Shown: positions 40,976-50,949, counted from the stretch's first letter. The stretch is DNA of 64,000 nucleotides from an uncultured Piscinibacter sp. (GCF_937952055.1 NZ_CALFYO010000002.1:1-64000); one strand, 5' to 3'. Translations and numbers: made by a program. The notes: generated from the sequence alone by a model not told the origin.

Positions 40976-43552
40976 ATGCTCGAGTCCCTACGCCTCAACC
41001 TGTTCGGCGACGCGTCGCCGGCGGGGTCCAGCGACAAGTCCGGCCCTGGCCTGTTCTCGTTCGGGCACAAGGACGAATCGCCCGCCGACCAGTTCGCCAG
41101 CTGGCTGCCCTACATCTCCTACCTCGACGAGGAACAACTGTTCGTCAACAAGGACGGCATGGGCTTCCTGCTGGAGGTCATGCCGCAGAGCGGCGCCGAC
41201 GACCGCATGGTCGACGTGCTGGTGTCGCTCTACTCGAACTGCCCGCCCGACACCGGCATCCAGTTCCACCTCTTCGCCTCGCCCCACGTCTGCCCGCCGC
41301 TGCGCCGGTACGCCAACCTGCGCATGGAAGACCGCGACCAGATCCAGAAGGCCCAGACGTTCGGCCGGCCAGCGCGCAACGACAACCTCTACCGCAAGCT
41401 GGCCCGGCGCCGCTACGCGCACCTGTCTCACGGCGCTCACCACAGCCTGACCCAGGGCTTCCACTACACGATCCGCGACTTCCGCCTGATGGTCAGCGTC
41501 TCGGTCAAGGCTGATCCCGCCAACCTGTCCGACCGCGAGCGCATCATCGGACTGCGCGACGGCATGGCGACCACGCTGCGCTCGGCGTCGTTGCCCAATC
41601 GCGTGTGCGACGCGGCCGACCTGATCAACTGGTGTTCGCTGTTCGTCAACCCGGATCGCATCGACGCGGCCACCGCGCCCGACCTGCACTACGACGACGG
41701 GCGCGAACTGCGCGACCAGATCGTCGATCACGACACGATCCAGGATGCGCGCTCCAACGGCCTTCACCTGTGGAAGGAAGGCGCAGGCGAAGGCCTGGAC
41801 GTGCGCTTCTTCTCCATCAAGTCCTTCCCCGAGCGCTTCGGCCTGTGGCAGATGGGTGCCCTGGTCGGCGACCTGATGCAGCCGGCCCTGCAGTACAGCT
41901 CGCCCTTCCTGCTGACGATGGGGGTCTACATCCTGGACCCCAACTCGACCAAGACCGTGGTCACGGCCAACCACGTGCGGGCCACGCAGAACGCGGGCAG
42001 CAAGATGGCCGTGGTCATGCCCGACGTCGCCAAGAAAGCGCGCGACTGGTCGGCCGCCGCGGACGCGATCGACACCGGCGGCGCGCTGGTGAGCATGTAC
42101 CACCAACTCGGCCTGTTCTGCCATCCGTCCAAGGTCGCGCAGACGCAGGAGACGGCCAAGTCCATCTGGCGTGCGCGCGGCTTCGAACTCAATGCCGACG
42201 TCTACAAACATCGCCAGGCGCTGCTGGCCAGCCTGCCGATGACGCTGTCGCCGGCCTTCCACGGCGACTTGCGCAAGATGAAGCGGGTCACCCGCAAGAC
42301 GATGGCCAACGCCATCCACCTCGCACCGGTCCTGGCCGAATGGCGGGGCAGCAAGACGCCGACCCTGATGTTCGCCGGCCGCCGCGGCCAGTTGCTCACG
42401 CTCGACCTCTACGACAACGACGGCAACTACAACGCCGCCGTCATCGGCTCGCCCGGCTCGGGCAAGTCGGTCCTGCTCAACGAGCTGGCCTGGTCCTACC
42501 GGGCCATCGGCGCCAAGATCTGGATGCAGGACCTGGGGCGCTCCTTCGAGAAGCTCTGCCGCAAGGCGGAAGGCACCTTCATCGAGTTCCGGCCCGACGT
42601 CGAGATCTCGCTGAACCCGTTCCCGCTGGTCACCGACATCAACGAGGACATCGACATGCTGCTGCCGGCCATCGCCAAGATGGCCTCGATGAAGCAGCTC
42701 GACGAGGTCCAGATGAAGGCGATCTCGGCGATGTTGCTCAAGCTCTGGGCCAGGTACGGCCAGGACCTGGACATGACGATCCTGCGCGACGCCTTCGTCC
42801 CCGGGACGATCGAGGAACTGGGCATCAAGGAAGACCAGCGCGTGCGCGACCTGGCCGTGATGCTCAACCCCTACGCCAAGGGTGGCCAGTACGCGCGCTT
42901 CTTCAGCGGCCGCAACACGATCGACTTCTCCAACGACTTCGTGGTCATCGAGAGCGAGGAGCTCAAGCGCAAGCCCGACCTGCAGGCGGTGGTCAACATC
43001 ATCCTGTTCCACGCGATCACCCGCGAGATGTACCTGACGCGCAACCGCAAGAAGGTCTGGTTCATCGACGAGCTCAAGCAGCAGCTGGGCGACTCGAGCG
43101 AGAACGACGTGGTGATGGCCGCGGCGATCGACGAGGCGGCGCGGCGCGCCCGCAAGTACGGCGGCAGCCTCGTGACGGCGACCCAGAACGGCGACGACTA
43201 CTTCACCTCGGCACAGATGGAGTCCGCACTGAAGTGCTCGGACTGGACCTTCCTGCTGCGCCAGAAGCCCGAGTCGATCGAACTGCTCGCGCGCACGGGC
43301 CGCTTCTCGATGGACGAGCCGAAGAAGCGGCTGCTGAACTCGCTGCGCATGGAGCCGGGCGTGTTCTCCGAGTGCTACATCACCTCACCCATCGGCGAGG
43401 GTGTCGCTCGCATCATCCTCGACCCCTTCTCGCACCTGCTCTTCAGCAACAAGCTGGACGACAACGCACCGCTGGATGCGCTCCTGAGACAGGGCCTGTC
43501 CATCGACGACGCCATCACCGAGCTGCTCCGCCGCCGGGGCTATGCGGTATGA
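40976..43552 (+). CDS. traC: TraC, VirB4-like secretion ATPase
   Basis: 858 aa. N-terminal TraC-type domain (about 30-440) and a C-terminal ATPase domain with Walker A GSPGSGKSVLLNELA (about 491) and Walker B KVWFIDELKQQLGD (about 694). It energises pilus assembly and DNA export at the inner membrane. Full length. The stop overlaps the next start by 4 bp. Confidence 0.95.
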   Translation: MLESLRLNLFGDASPAGSSDKSGPGLFSFGHKDESPADQFASWLPYISYLDEEQLFVNKDGMGFLLEVMPQSGADDRMVDVLVSLYSNCPPDTGIQFHLFASPHVCPPLRRYANLRMEDRDQIQKAQTFGRPARNDNLYRKLARRRYAHLSHGAHHSLTQGFHYTIRDFRLMVSVSVKADPANLSDRERIIGLRDGMATTLRSASLPNRVCDAADLINWCSLFVNPDRIDAATAPDLHYDDGRELRDQIVDHDTIQDARSNGLHLWKEGAGEGLDVRFFSIKSFPERFGLWQMGALVGDLMQPALQYSSPFLLTMGVYILDPNSTKTVVTANHVRATQNAGSKMAVVMPDVAKKARDWSAAADAIDTGGALVSMYHQLGLFCHPSKVAQTQETAKSIWRARGFELNADVYKHRQALLASLPMTLSPAFHGDLRKMKRVTRKTMANAIHLAPVLAEWRGSKTPTLMFAGRRGQLLTLDLYDNDGNYNAAVIGSPGSGKSVLLNELAWSYRAIGAKIWMQDLGRSFEKLCRKAEGTFIEFRPDVEISLNPFPLVTDINEDIDMLLPAIAKMASMKQLDEVQMKAISAMLLKLWARYGQDLDMTILRDAFVPGTIEELGIKEDQRVRDLAVMLNPYAKGGQYARFFSGRNTIDFSNDFVVIESEELKRKPDLQAVVNIILFHAITREMYLTRNRKKVWFIDELKQQLGDSSENDVVMAAAIDEAARRARKYGGSLVTATQNGDDYFTSAQMESALKCSDWTFLLRQKPESIELLARTGRFSMDEPKKRLLNSLRMEPGVFSECYITSPIGEGVARIILDPFSHLLFSNKLDDNAPLDALLRQGLSIDDAITELLRRRGYAV

Positions 43553-43908
43553 GCTCGTTCGCCACCCATGCGCTGATCTCGGTGTTCGTGACCGCCGGGG
43601 CACTGCTCGCCTATGACCGGCTGGTCGTGAAGCCCGCTCAGGTCATCGGCATCGTCGACATCGCCGAGGTCTATCGCGCCAAGGAGTCCGAGTTCGCTGC
43701 ACTGCTCAGCGCCAGCAGGACCGACGACGATCGCCAGCGCGCTCTCGCGCAGGCGCAGGCCTTCGGCGATCGCCTCGACCGCGCCCTGCGCGAGATCCCC
43801 GTCGAGTGCCGCTGCCTGGTGGTGGTCAAGTCCGCCGTGGCAGGGGGCTGGTCCAACGCCATCGACCTCACCGCCGCCCTCAAGGCGAAGGTCGGCGCCA
43901 AGTCGTAG
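43549..43908 (+). CDS. trbI: TrbI-like (F type) small transfer protein
   Basis: 119 aa. One N-terminal helix (LISVFVTAGALLAYDRLVVK), the stretch IGIVDIAEVYRAKESEFAAL, then a C-terminal domain with VECRCLVVVKSAVAGGWSNA that fits the F-type TrbI family. TrbI affects pilus retraction in F. It lies between traC and a peptidase, where F-like systems place it. Confidence 0.75.
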   Translation: MSSFATHALISVFVTAGALLAYDRLVVKPAQVIGIVDIAEVYRAKESEFAALLSASRTDDDRQRALAQAQAFGDRLDRALREIPVECRCLVVVKSAVAGGWSNAIDLTAALKAKVGAKS

Positions 43909-43916
43909 CCGCCGCC

Positions 43917-44483
43917 ATGACGAGCCAACGTGTTGGTCTGGGCCCCTGGCTGCTGCATGGCAGCCGGCTGATGCTGCACGACCTGCGGCGGCACCGGGTG
44001 GTGCTCGTGCTCGTCGTCGGCGTCTGGGTGCTCGCGCTGATCCGCCTCTTCGCCCACCACGTCCCGGTCCTGCCGCTGCTGTTCAACTGGACACCCAGCC
44101 TGCCCTACAAGGTCGCGTTCGTCGACTACCGATCGGGCGCGATCGTCCGCGGTGACCTGGTGGTCTACGCATTCGAGGGGCCAGCTGGCCTGCAGGCCTA
44201 TCCCGGGTTGCGCCACCAGGCGCTGTTCAAGCGTGTCGCGGGCGTCGCCGGCGATGTCGTGACGGTGCGGGGACGCGAGGTGTTCGTCAACGGCGTGCCG
44301 GTGGGCCTGGCCAAGACGCACACCTTCGACCGTCGCCCCCTCGAGCCCATCGACCCGACGGTCATCCCCGCCGGCCACCTGTACGTGCAGGGGACCAGCC
44401 CGGACAGCTTCGACTCCCGCTACAGCCTCGCCGGGCTCGTGCGCGTGCAGGACGTCAAGTCGCGCGTCATCCCACTGCTGTGA
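43917..44483 (+). CDS. trhF: S26-family signal peptidase (TrhF/TraF type)
   Basis: 188 aa. One helix near the N-terminus (VVLVLVVGVWVLALIRLF), then an S26 peptidase domain: Ser nucleophile in NWTPSLPYKVAFV, Lys base in LFKRVAGVAGDVV, and YVQGTSPDSFDSRY. In SXT-like and RP4-like systems this enzyme trims pilin, here probably TraA. Preceded by GCCGCC with no strong ribosome site, 9 bp after trbI. Confidence 0.85.
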   Translation: MTSQRVGLGPWLLHGSRLMLHDLRRHRVVLVLVVGVWVLALIRLFAHHVPVLPLLFNWTPSLPYKVAFVDYRSGAIVRGDLVVYAFEGPAGLQAYPGLRHQALFKRVAGVAGDVVTVRGREVFVNGVPVGLAKTHTFDRRPLEPIDPTVIPAGHLYVQGTSPDSFDSRYSLAGLVRVQDVKSRVIPLL

Positions 44484-44490
44484 GGGCCGC

Positions 44491-44820
44491 ATGCAGCGAA
44501 CACTCATCCTATCGATGTTGTGCCTGGCGGGCACGGTGGCCGCCCAAGGCGAGCGCCTGGACCTCCAGGACGACGTGCCGCTCGACACCTACCTCGCCTT
44601 GCTGGCCCACGTGGCGCCGCCCGCGCGCGACGGCGCCGAGGCCTACATGGCGGCGTTTCGCAGCCGCTGCGGGCGCGCGCTGCGCACGATCGAGCTGCGC
44701 CGCGCCTTTGCGCAAGGCAACGGCGATCCGGTCCTGATGAACATGGTCCGCGCTTCCCACGAGCGCGACACCGCCGCCCTGCAGCGCCTGGGCGCCTCCA
44801 TCGCCTGCCCGAGCAAGTGA
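44491..44820 (+). CDS. Small exported hypothetical protein
   Basis: 109 aa with a signal peptide (TLILSMLCLAGTVAAQG) and a helical mature part containing two cysteines (SRCGRAL near residue 60; SIACPSK at the end). No family recognised. It lies between the S26 peptidase and traW with 1-7 bp spacings, so it is part of the operon. Confidence 0.65.
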   Translation: MQRTLILSMLCLAGTVAAQGERLDLQDDVPLDTYLALLAHVAPPARDGAEAYMAAFRSRCGRALRTIELRRAFAQGNGDPVLMNMVRASHERDTAALQRLGASIACPSK

Positions 44821-44821
44821 C

Positions 44822-45451
44822 ATGCGCGCCCGCCTTTCTCCCTGGCTCATCGCAGCAGCGACCTCCTGGGCGCTGGGCGCACAGGCAGCGAACCTGGGGA
44901 CCATCGGGCCGACCTATCCGGTGGCCGAGAAGAACCTGCTCGACGTGATCATGGCCCGGCTGCGCGCCAAGGAGGCGAGCGGCGAGTTGAAGCGCCATGA
45001 GCAGGAGGCACGGGATCGCGCCGCCTATGCGGTCAACAACCCGCGACCGGTCGACGGACTGCGCCGGGCCCAAGCCGCGCGCACCTTCTACTTCGATCCG
45101 ACCTTCACCCTGCAGTCCAACGTCGTGGACAGCACGGGCGCGGTCCTGTTCCCGGCGGGAACTCGCAAGAACCCGCTCGAAGTCGTCTCGCTCTCCAAGC
45201 ACCTGCTGTTCTTCGATGCGCGCGACCCGGGCCAGGTGACCAGGGCGCGCGAACTAATCGAGCACTACCAGGGCAAGGTCAAACCGATCCTCGTGGGCGG
45301 CAGCTACCTGGACCTGATGAAGCGCTGGAACAAGCCGGTGTTCTACGACCAGGAAGGTGCCCTCGTGCGCAAGTTCGGGATCGCGGCGGTCCCGGCGATC
45401 GTTTCGCAGGAGGGACAACGCCTTCGCATCGATGAGGTGCCCGTGCGATGA
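44822..45451 (+). CDS. traW: TraW, periplasmic pilus assembly protein
   Basis: 209 aa. Signal peptide ending ALGAQA, then NLGTIGPTYPVAEKNLLDVI and ARTFYFDPTFTLQSNVVDST, clear TraW motifs. The C-terminus (PVFYDQEGALVRKFGIAAVP) carries a TraW/thioredoxin-like end. It works with TrbC and TraU in pilus assembly. Overlaps traU by 4 bp. Confidence 0.9.
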   Translation: MRARLSPWLIAAATSWALGAQAANLGTIGPTYPVAEKNLLDVIMARLRAKEASGELKRHEQEARDRAAYAVNNPRPVDGLRRAQAARTFYFDPTFTLQSNVVDSTGAVLFPAGTRKNPLEVVSLSKHLLFFDARDPGQVTRARELIEHYQGKVKPILVGGSYLDLMKRWNKPVFYDQEGALVRKFGIAAVPAIVSQEGQRLRIDEVPVR

Positions 45452-46464
45452 ACATCGTTCACCGACTCTTCACGGCGCTGTGCCTGCTGGCTGCGTCCTC
45501 GCTGGCCACCGCGGCAGGCATGGCGACCTGCACGGGCAAGTTTCCCAATCCGCTGACCGACATCTGCTGGTCGTGCCTGCTGCCCATCACCATCGGCAGC
45601 GCCACGATCGCCAACTTCGGTGGACAGGAGGACAACGGCGACAACCCGGGCAATCCGGTCTGCAGTTGCGGCGTGAATCCGACGATCGGCCTGTCGATCG
45701 GGTTCTGGGAGCCAGCGCGCCACGTCGAAGCCACCCGCAAGCCGTTCTGCCTGCCGTCACTCGGCGGCCTGAACCTGGATCCCGGCATCGCCGCGCCGGA
45801 AGCCGCGAGGTTCACACGCCCGGAGGGCGACGGTGACGGAGGCTCCTTCTACCAGGCGCACTTCTACACCAACCCGGTCCTCTACTGGCTCGAGGTCGTG
45901 ACCGACTTCCCCTGCCTGGAGCGTGGCAGCTTCGACCTCGCCTACCTCACCGAAGTCGATCCGCTGTGGAACGACGACGAGCTGACGCTGATCCTCAACC
46001 CGGACGCGGTGCTCTTCGCCAACCCCATCGCCATCGCCGCCTGCGCGGCCGACTGCGTCGCAGCCACCGTGGGCTTCGGGTTGAACACGCTCTTCTGGTG
46101 CGCGGGCTGTCAGGGCGGCCTCTACCCCATGGACGGCCACGTCCAGTACCACATGGGCGGCGTTCGCACCGCCGCGCTGCTGGCGCAGCGCCTCACCGCC
46201 AAGATGCACCGCGAACTCATCGCCTGGGGCTGGCACGGTTCGCGCGGGCTCTGCGGCCCCTACTTCGAGCCGATCATGGACAAGTCCTCCTACAAAACCA
46301 ACCTCACCTACCCGATTCCGTCGACCGACAAGCTCGACGGCAAGTGCTGCCAGCCATTCGGTCGCACGACCGTGCTCTGGGGCGCTGGCAAGGAGTACCC
46401 GGTCCTGGGCGAGGACTTCGCCTTCATGCTCTTCCGCAAGAGGAACTGCTGTGTGGGCTACTGA
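45448..46464 (+). CDS. traU: TraU, mating-channel protein
   Basis: 338 aa. A signal peptide, then the TraU hallmark CTGKFPNPLTDICWSCLLPI and many conserved cysteines (about 14), with CSCGVNPTIGLSIGFWEPAR and CCQPFGRTTVLWG. In F-type systems TraU is needed for DNA transfer rather than pilus formation. Overlaps trbC by 14 bp. Confidence 0.95.
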   Translation: MNIVHRLFTALCLLAASSLATAAGMATCTGKFPNPLTDICWSCLLPITIGSATIANFGGQEDNGDNPGNPVCSCGVNPTIGLSIGFWEPARHVEATRKPFCLPSLGGLNLDPGIAAPEAARFTRPEGDGDGGSFYQAHFYTNPVLYWLEVVTDFPCLERGSFDLAYLTEVDPLWNDDELTLILNPDAVLFANPIAIAACAADCVAATVGFGLNTLFWCAGCQGGLYPMDGHVQYHMGGVRTAALLAQRLTAKMHRELIAWGWHGSRGLCGPYFEPIMDKSSYKTNLTYPIPSTDKLDGKCCQPFGRTTVLWGAGKEYPVLGEDFAFMLFRKRNCCVGY

Positions 46465-47230
46465 CCGTCTCGCGGCCCCCGTCGTTGCGTCGATCGCGGT
46501 CGCGCTGTTCGCGCTGCCTGCCGCCGTGGCTCAGGCCCAAGGCCAGTCTCCGTCCGGCAAGAGCCCCGTGACCGAGGCCGACATCGCTCGCGCCACCCGC
46601 AGCCAGCCCACGATCATCGACAAGGACATCGAGGCGGCGCGGCGCAAGCACCGCATGCCCAGCGATGACGAACTCGCGCGGGTGCCGGTTCCCGCGGCCC
46701 CACGCATCGACGCGCTGCCTCAGCCGCAGTCCCAAGGAAAGATCGACCTCGGCGCGATCGCCGGCGGCTTCGATGCCATGGGCGCTCCCGACCCCGCCAA
46801 TTCGGGCATGGCCGTGGGCCCGACGCTGCTGGTCTTCGTGAGCTTCTCGATGCCCGACCCGGCCCTGGAGCGCCTGGTCGATCAGGCCGCGCGCAGCGGG
46901 GCCACCCTGCTGTTGCGCGGTCTCGTGGACGACTCGCTGCAGAAGACCGTGGCCCGCGTCCAGCGGGTCATCGGCCAGCGCAAGGTCGGATTCCAGATCG
47001 ACCCGCAGGCGTTCGACCGATTCACGATCACCGCCACGCCGTCCTTCGTCCTCATCAAGGACCGGTCCGTTCCGACGCCCTGCGCAGCGGGCACCTGCTT
47101 CGCAGCGGACAGCTACGCGCTGGCCGCCGGCGACGTGAGCATCGACTACGCGCTGCGCTTCATCCAGAAGACGGCGCCGAAGTTCTCGCGCGAAGCGCAG
47201 GCCTTTCTCGCGAAGATGAAAGGGGGCTGA
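46451..47230 (+). CDS. trbC: TrbC (F type), pilus assembly protein
   Basis: 259 aa; GTG start at 46451 within traU. Signal peptide (VASIAVALFALPAAVAQA), a charged linker, then a C-terminal domain with LLVFVSFSMPDPALERLVDQ and FTITATPSFVLIKD, the F-type TrbC thioredoxin-like pattern without a CxxC. It acts with TraW. Confidence 0.85.
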   Translation: MWATDRLAAPVVASIAVALFALPAAVAQAQGQSPSGKSPVTEADIARATRSQPTIIDKDIEAARRKHRMPSDDELARVPVPAAPRIDALPQPQSQGKIDLGAIAGGFDAMGAPDPANSGMAVGPTLLVFVSFSMPDPALERLVDQAARSGATLLLRGLVDDSLQKTVARVQRVIGQRKVGFQIDPQAFDRFTITATPSFVLIKDRSVPTPCAAGTCFAADSYALAAGDVSIDYALRFIQKTAPKFSREAQAFLAKMKGG

Positions 47231-47236
47231 GCCGTG

Positions 47237-49654
47237 ATGTTCAAGCGCCTGACCGTCTGGGTGATGACCCAGGCCCTGGTCCTCGTTCAGACCACCGCGA
47301 TCGCACAGACCTCGCACGACCAAGGCGTGGCCGCGGGTCGTGCCGCCAACACCGCGATCCGGGGCATGGTGAACCAGCCGTCGGCGACGGGTGTCGTCCC
47401 CGGGTACACCACCACGCCACCGGAGGCCGCGCTGGCCGGCCGCCCGGTACTCGGCCCCGAGGTCAGCGCGAAGCTCGCCGCCTGCGCGGCGACGCCCAAC
47501 GACCCCAGCTGCCAGGCGCTGCGCACCGCCATCACCTCTGCGAACACAGCCCGCCCCACGATCTCCCCCAGCGATCCGGCGGTCGCAGCCGCTTCGCGCA
47601 TCGCCCGTAACCCCTCGCTCGATCTGGGCGGCCTGGCCTCGTACTACAGCGGCTGCACGACCACCGATGCCACCATCGCGACCCACACCGAGACCCGGGC
47701 CTGCGCCCGCTACGTGACCGCGGGCAGCTACAGCTGCTCGAACTCGCTCAACGTCGCCGTCGCCCGGTCGACCAGTTGCTCGCCCGGCGACTGGTTCGCG
47801 CAGGCAAGCGCAGGATCGACCGCCGTGGCCGCGCAGTGCCTGCCCGACCGGCCGGACTCGAGCCAACACTTCAGGGTCACCAGCTCGGGCACGCCGCTGG
47901 CGTTCTTCGATGTCGACATGACGACACCGGTCATCACGCCCCAGCGGGTCGCGGTGATCGGCACGACCTACAACTGGCCCAGCTTCACGCCCTCGGAGAG
48001 AGGCGTCTACGTCGCAGACAAGTCGTGCACCGGCAGCACCTGCAGCCTGACCGCCATGATCGCCGACGACCCCGTCGAGTCCTGCACCGGTGGTTGGGAC
48101 TCGATGACCTGCACGACCATCCATCCGTTCATCGACGTCTATGCCGCCTGCCCTGCAGGAACCCAGAGCGGTGACAACCTGCTGGTCACCACCTGCTCGT
48201 ACGGCGGTGACGGCATGGAGTGCACCAGCTCGCCGCTCAGCACCACCACCTGCTACAGCCCCAGCGGGTCGGCAAGCGACATCCAGGCGAGCGACATCAC
48301 CGGCACCTTCTCGTCCGCCTACTGGCGCGCCAGCTCGACCCGCGCGGTGGTGGGCTGGGCGCCGAACCCGGCGTACGGGCCGATTCCGCAGATGCGGCTC
48401 TCGTACACCCGGCCGGCGACCACGTTCACGGCCGCCGACACCTGGAACAACCAATGTCCCAGCCTCGCCGGCGACAGCCGGTGCTCGGTGGCAAGCGCAC
48501 CGGTGTGCGTCGACGGACCCGCCACCAAGGTCATCGACGGCGTCTCCATCACCCGGGACTGCTGGCAGTACCAGAGCACGATGAGCTGCGGCGGCACCTA
48601 CACCGCCGACCAGTGCACACCGCTGATCGCCGCCGGCTGCACGCCGGTGTCGTCGACCTGTTCCCGCACCAACCCGGCAACGGGCGTCTGCGAGGTGTAC
48701 CAGGACCAGTACAGCTGCACCGTGCCGAACGAGACGGTCACGCAAGCCACCAACTGCCCTGCCAACGTCTTCTGCCTGGGAACCAGCTGCTTCAACACGG
48801 CGTACACCAACGACGCCGACTTCGCGCGCACGATGTCGATGCTCGAGGCGGGACGCGAGGCCGGTGTCTACCTCGACAGCGACCGCATGCAGGTGTTCAA
48901 GGGCGAAGCCAACAGCTGCCGCGACCGCCTCCTCACCAACTGCTGCAACTCCGATGCGTCCGGCCGCGGCATGACGAACCAGAGCGTCTTCGGCGCCGGC
49001 TCCCGCCTCGTCTACGACATCCTGATGAACTCCGAGAACCGGCAGTTCGTCTACCAGGGACTCAGCGCGTTGCTGACGGGCGCGGGCTTCAGCGGCTCGT
49101 TCACCAGCTACGGCGTGACGATCGCCGTGAACGGCACGGCGCTGCCCGCCGGGTCCACCGTCCTGTACTCCTCCAGCACGGTCGCCGGCGAGGGCTTCGT
49201 CGTCGCATTCGACCCATGGACGCTGGTGATCGCCGCGATCATCTACATCGTTCTCTCGCTGACCTCCTGCAACGAGAACGAGGCGGTCCTTGCCCTCAAG
49301 GAGGGCGCCGGCCTGTGTCACAGCATCGGCAGCTACTGCTCGTCCTGCATCCGGATCCTCGGCTCCTGCGTCTCCTGCATCGAGCACACGACAGGCAAGT
49401 GCTGCTTCAACTCGATGCTCGCCCGCATCGTCAACGAGCAGGGCCGCGGCCAGATCAGCAAGGGGTGGGGCGATGCGCGCAACCCCGACTGCTCAGGTTT
49501 CAGCATCGCGCAGCTTCAATCGCTCGACTTCGCCCGCATGGACCTGAGCGAGTTCTACGCCTCGCTCGTCGCGAAGAGTCCCAACCTCTCGGCGATCCAG
49601 ACCAACAACGGGGCCCGGGTGCCGAGCTGCTACTTCGGCCAGGGGAAGTGCTGA
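47237..49654 (+). CDS. traN: TraN, mating pair stabilisation protein
   Basis: 805 aa outer-membrane protein. The signal region ends ALVLVQTTAIAQ. The mature part is Cys-rich, with more than 40 cysteines arranged in short repeats (for example YQDQYSCTVPN, CCNSDASGRGM, CSSCIRILGSCVSCIEH). TraN recognises receptors on the recipient. The central variable region (about 180-420) probably sets specificity. ATG at 47237 is preceded by GGGGCTGAGCC. Confidence 0.9.
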   Translation: MFKRLTVWVMTQALVLVQTTAIAQTSHDQGVAAGRAANTAIRGMVNQPSATGVVPGYTTTPPEAALAGRPVLGPEVSAKLAACAATPNDPSCQALRTAITSANTARPTISPSDPAVAAASRIARNPSLDLGGLASYYSGCTTTDATIATHTETRACARYVTAGSYSCSNSLNVAVARSTSCSPGDWFAQASAGSTAVAAQCLPDRPDSSQHFRVTSSGTPLAFFDVDMTTPVITPQRVAVIGTTYNWPSFTPSERGVYVADKSCTGSTCSLTAMIADDPVESCTGGWDSMTCTTIHPFIDVYAACPAGTQSGDNLLVTTCSYGGDGMECTSSPLSTTTCYSPSGSASDIQASDITGTFSSAYWRASSTRAVVGWAPNPAYGPIPQMRLSYTRPATTFTAADTWNNQCPSLAGDSRCSVASAPVCVDGPATKVIDGVSITRDCWQYQSTMSCGGTYTADQCTPLIAAGCTPVSSTCSRTNPATGVCEVYQDQYSCTVPNETVTQATNCPANVFCLGTSCFNTAYTNDADFARTMSMLEAGREAGVYLDSDRMQVFKGEANSCRDRLLTNCCNSDASGRGMTNQSVFGAGSRLVYDILMNSENRQFVYQGLSALLTGAGFSGSFTSYGVTIAVNGTALPAGSTVLYSSSTVAGEGFVVAFDPWTLVIAAIIYIVLSLTSCNENEAVLALKEGAGLCHSIGSYCSSCIRILGSCVSCIEHTTGKCCFNSMLARIVNEQGRGQISKGWGDARNPDCSGFSIAQLQSLDFARMDLSEFYASLVAKSPNLSAIQTNNGARVPSCYFGQGKC

Positions 49655-49656
49655 TC

Positions 49657-50040
49657 ATGAAGCTCAACCGCCTTGCACCGCTCATCGCCTTCGCCGCGGC
49701 GTCGGTGGCCACCGCCCAGTTGGCCGACGGCGGCCGCATGCCGGTCACTGACGTCCGCGTGCTGATGATCGCCGCCCTCGACTCGCCGACGGGGATCGCG
49801 CAGGGGGTCCTCACCAGCAAAGATGCCGAGAGCATCACCAAGCACTTCAAGGCGACCGGGCCGATCTTGATCGACGTCTCGACAGTCAAGCGCTACGCCC
49901 AGGCGGGATGCGCCCGTCTCAAGCTGTCCTTTGCCCAGGACGGCGTGCAGTTGCCCGGCCAGGCCACGCCCCGGCGCAACACCGTCGACTTCGGCATCAA
50001 CTACTGCCGCGACGGCCAGCCACCCAAGTCACTCACGTGA
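49657..50040 (+). CDS. Small exported hypothetical protein of the tra operon
   Basis: 127 aa with signal peptide (LAPLIAFAAASVATAQ). It contains ILIDVSTVKRYAQAGCARLK and FGINYCRDGQPP, with two cysteines that could pair. Position between traN and traF and the short spacing support expression. No family recognised. Confidence 0.65.
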   Translation: MKLNRLAPLIAFAAASVATAQLADGGRMPVTDVRVLMIAALDSPTGIAQGVLTSKDAESITKHFKATGPILIDVSTVKRYAQAGCARLKLSFAQDGVQLPGQATPRRNTVDFGINYCRDGQPPKSLT

Positions 50041-50050
50041 GGAGCCGCCC

Positions 50051-50938
50051 GTGTCCACGACCCGTTGCCTCGCCGCGCTCGCAGCCCTTCTTGGTCTCCT
50101 CCTGGCAGCGTGGTCACACGCCCAGGCCGACGCCGCGGTAGCGGTCGCACCTGCGCAAAGTCCGGCCACCTCCAGGGCCCTCTTTTGGGATGACTTTCGG
50201 CGTGGCTGGCACTTCTACGAGGAGCCGGAACCCGAGGTCCTCCCGCCGGCGCCTGCGAAGCCCGCCGCGCCCAAGCCGGAGGCCAGGCGCCGGGACACGC
50301 GTGCGCCCGAGCTCATCGAGTTCGAACAGCTGCAGAAGCGCCTGGAGGAGTACCGCAACATCGCCATCATCCGGCCGAGCGAGGACAACGTCCGGCGCTA
50401 CATGCAGCTCGAGGCGCAGGTGGTGCGCCAGGCCAGCTACTTCTCGGATGTGGCACAGCGGGTGGCCTGGGCGACGCCGGACCTGGACATGACGCTGCAG
50501 GGTCGGCCGGTGAACTCGCGCGCCATCGAAGTCTTCGATCGCGAGCAGGCCACCAGCCGCGTTCAGTCGCTGACCGACCTGGCGCGCACGCACGTCCTGT
50601 TCTTCTTCTTCCGCTCGGACTGCCCGTACTGCCACGCCTTCTCGCCGACGCTGGAGGCCTTCAGCGCCCGCTTCGGCATTCAGATCGTCCCGATCAGCGT
50701 GGACGGCAAGGGCCTGCCGAGTTTCCCCACGTTCCGGCGCGACAACGGCATTGCACGCACGCTGCAGGTCACCCAGGTGCCGGCCATCTACCTGGCCGAG
50801 CCCTACACCGGAAAGATCGTGCCGATCGGCTTCGGCGTGCTGTCCGAGTCGCAGCTCATCGAGCGCATCACGACCGTCACCGCCCCGGGCGCCGACGCCT
50901 ACGCGCCGTCGATCACCCGGCGGGTCAACCTGCAGTAG
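50051..50938 (+). CDS. traF: TraF, periplasmic thioredoxin-fold pilus assembly protein
   Basis: 295 aa; GTG start preceded by GAGGAGCC. Signal peptide (AALAALLGLLLAAWSHAQA), then DDFRRGWHFYEEPEPE typical of TraF, a helical region and a C-terminal thioredoxin fold. Unlike F TraF, it keeps a CxxC (FFRSDCPYCHAFSPTL), so it may be an active oxidoreductase, as in TrbB. It could share disulfide work with DsbC. Confidence 0.9.
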   Translation: MSTTRCLAALAALLGLLLAAWSHAQADAAVAVAPAQSPATSRALFWDDFRRGWHFYEEPEPEVLPPAPAKPAAPKPEARRRDTRAPELIEFEQLQKRLEEYRNIAIIRPSEDNVRRYMQLEAQVVRQASYFSDVAQRVAWATPDLDMTLQGRPVNSRAIEVFDREQATSRVQSLTDLARTHVLFFFFRSDCPYCHAFSPTLEAFSARFGIQIVPISVDGKGLPSFPTFRRDNGIARTLQVTQVPAIYLAEPYTGKIVPIGFGVLSESQLIERITTVTAPGADAYAPSITRRVNLQ

Positions 50939-50949
50939 GGAGGCGCCCA

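Noticed and set aside
46424..49387. A 987-aa leftward ORF opposite trbC and traN
   Set aside because: Antisense shadow; the forward strand encodes clear TrbC and TraN.
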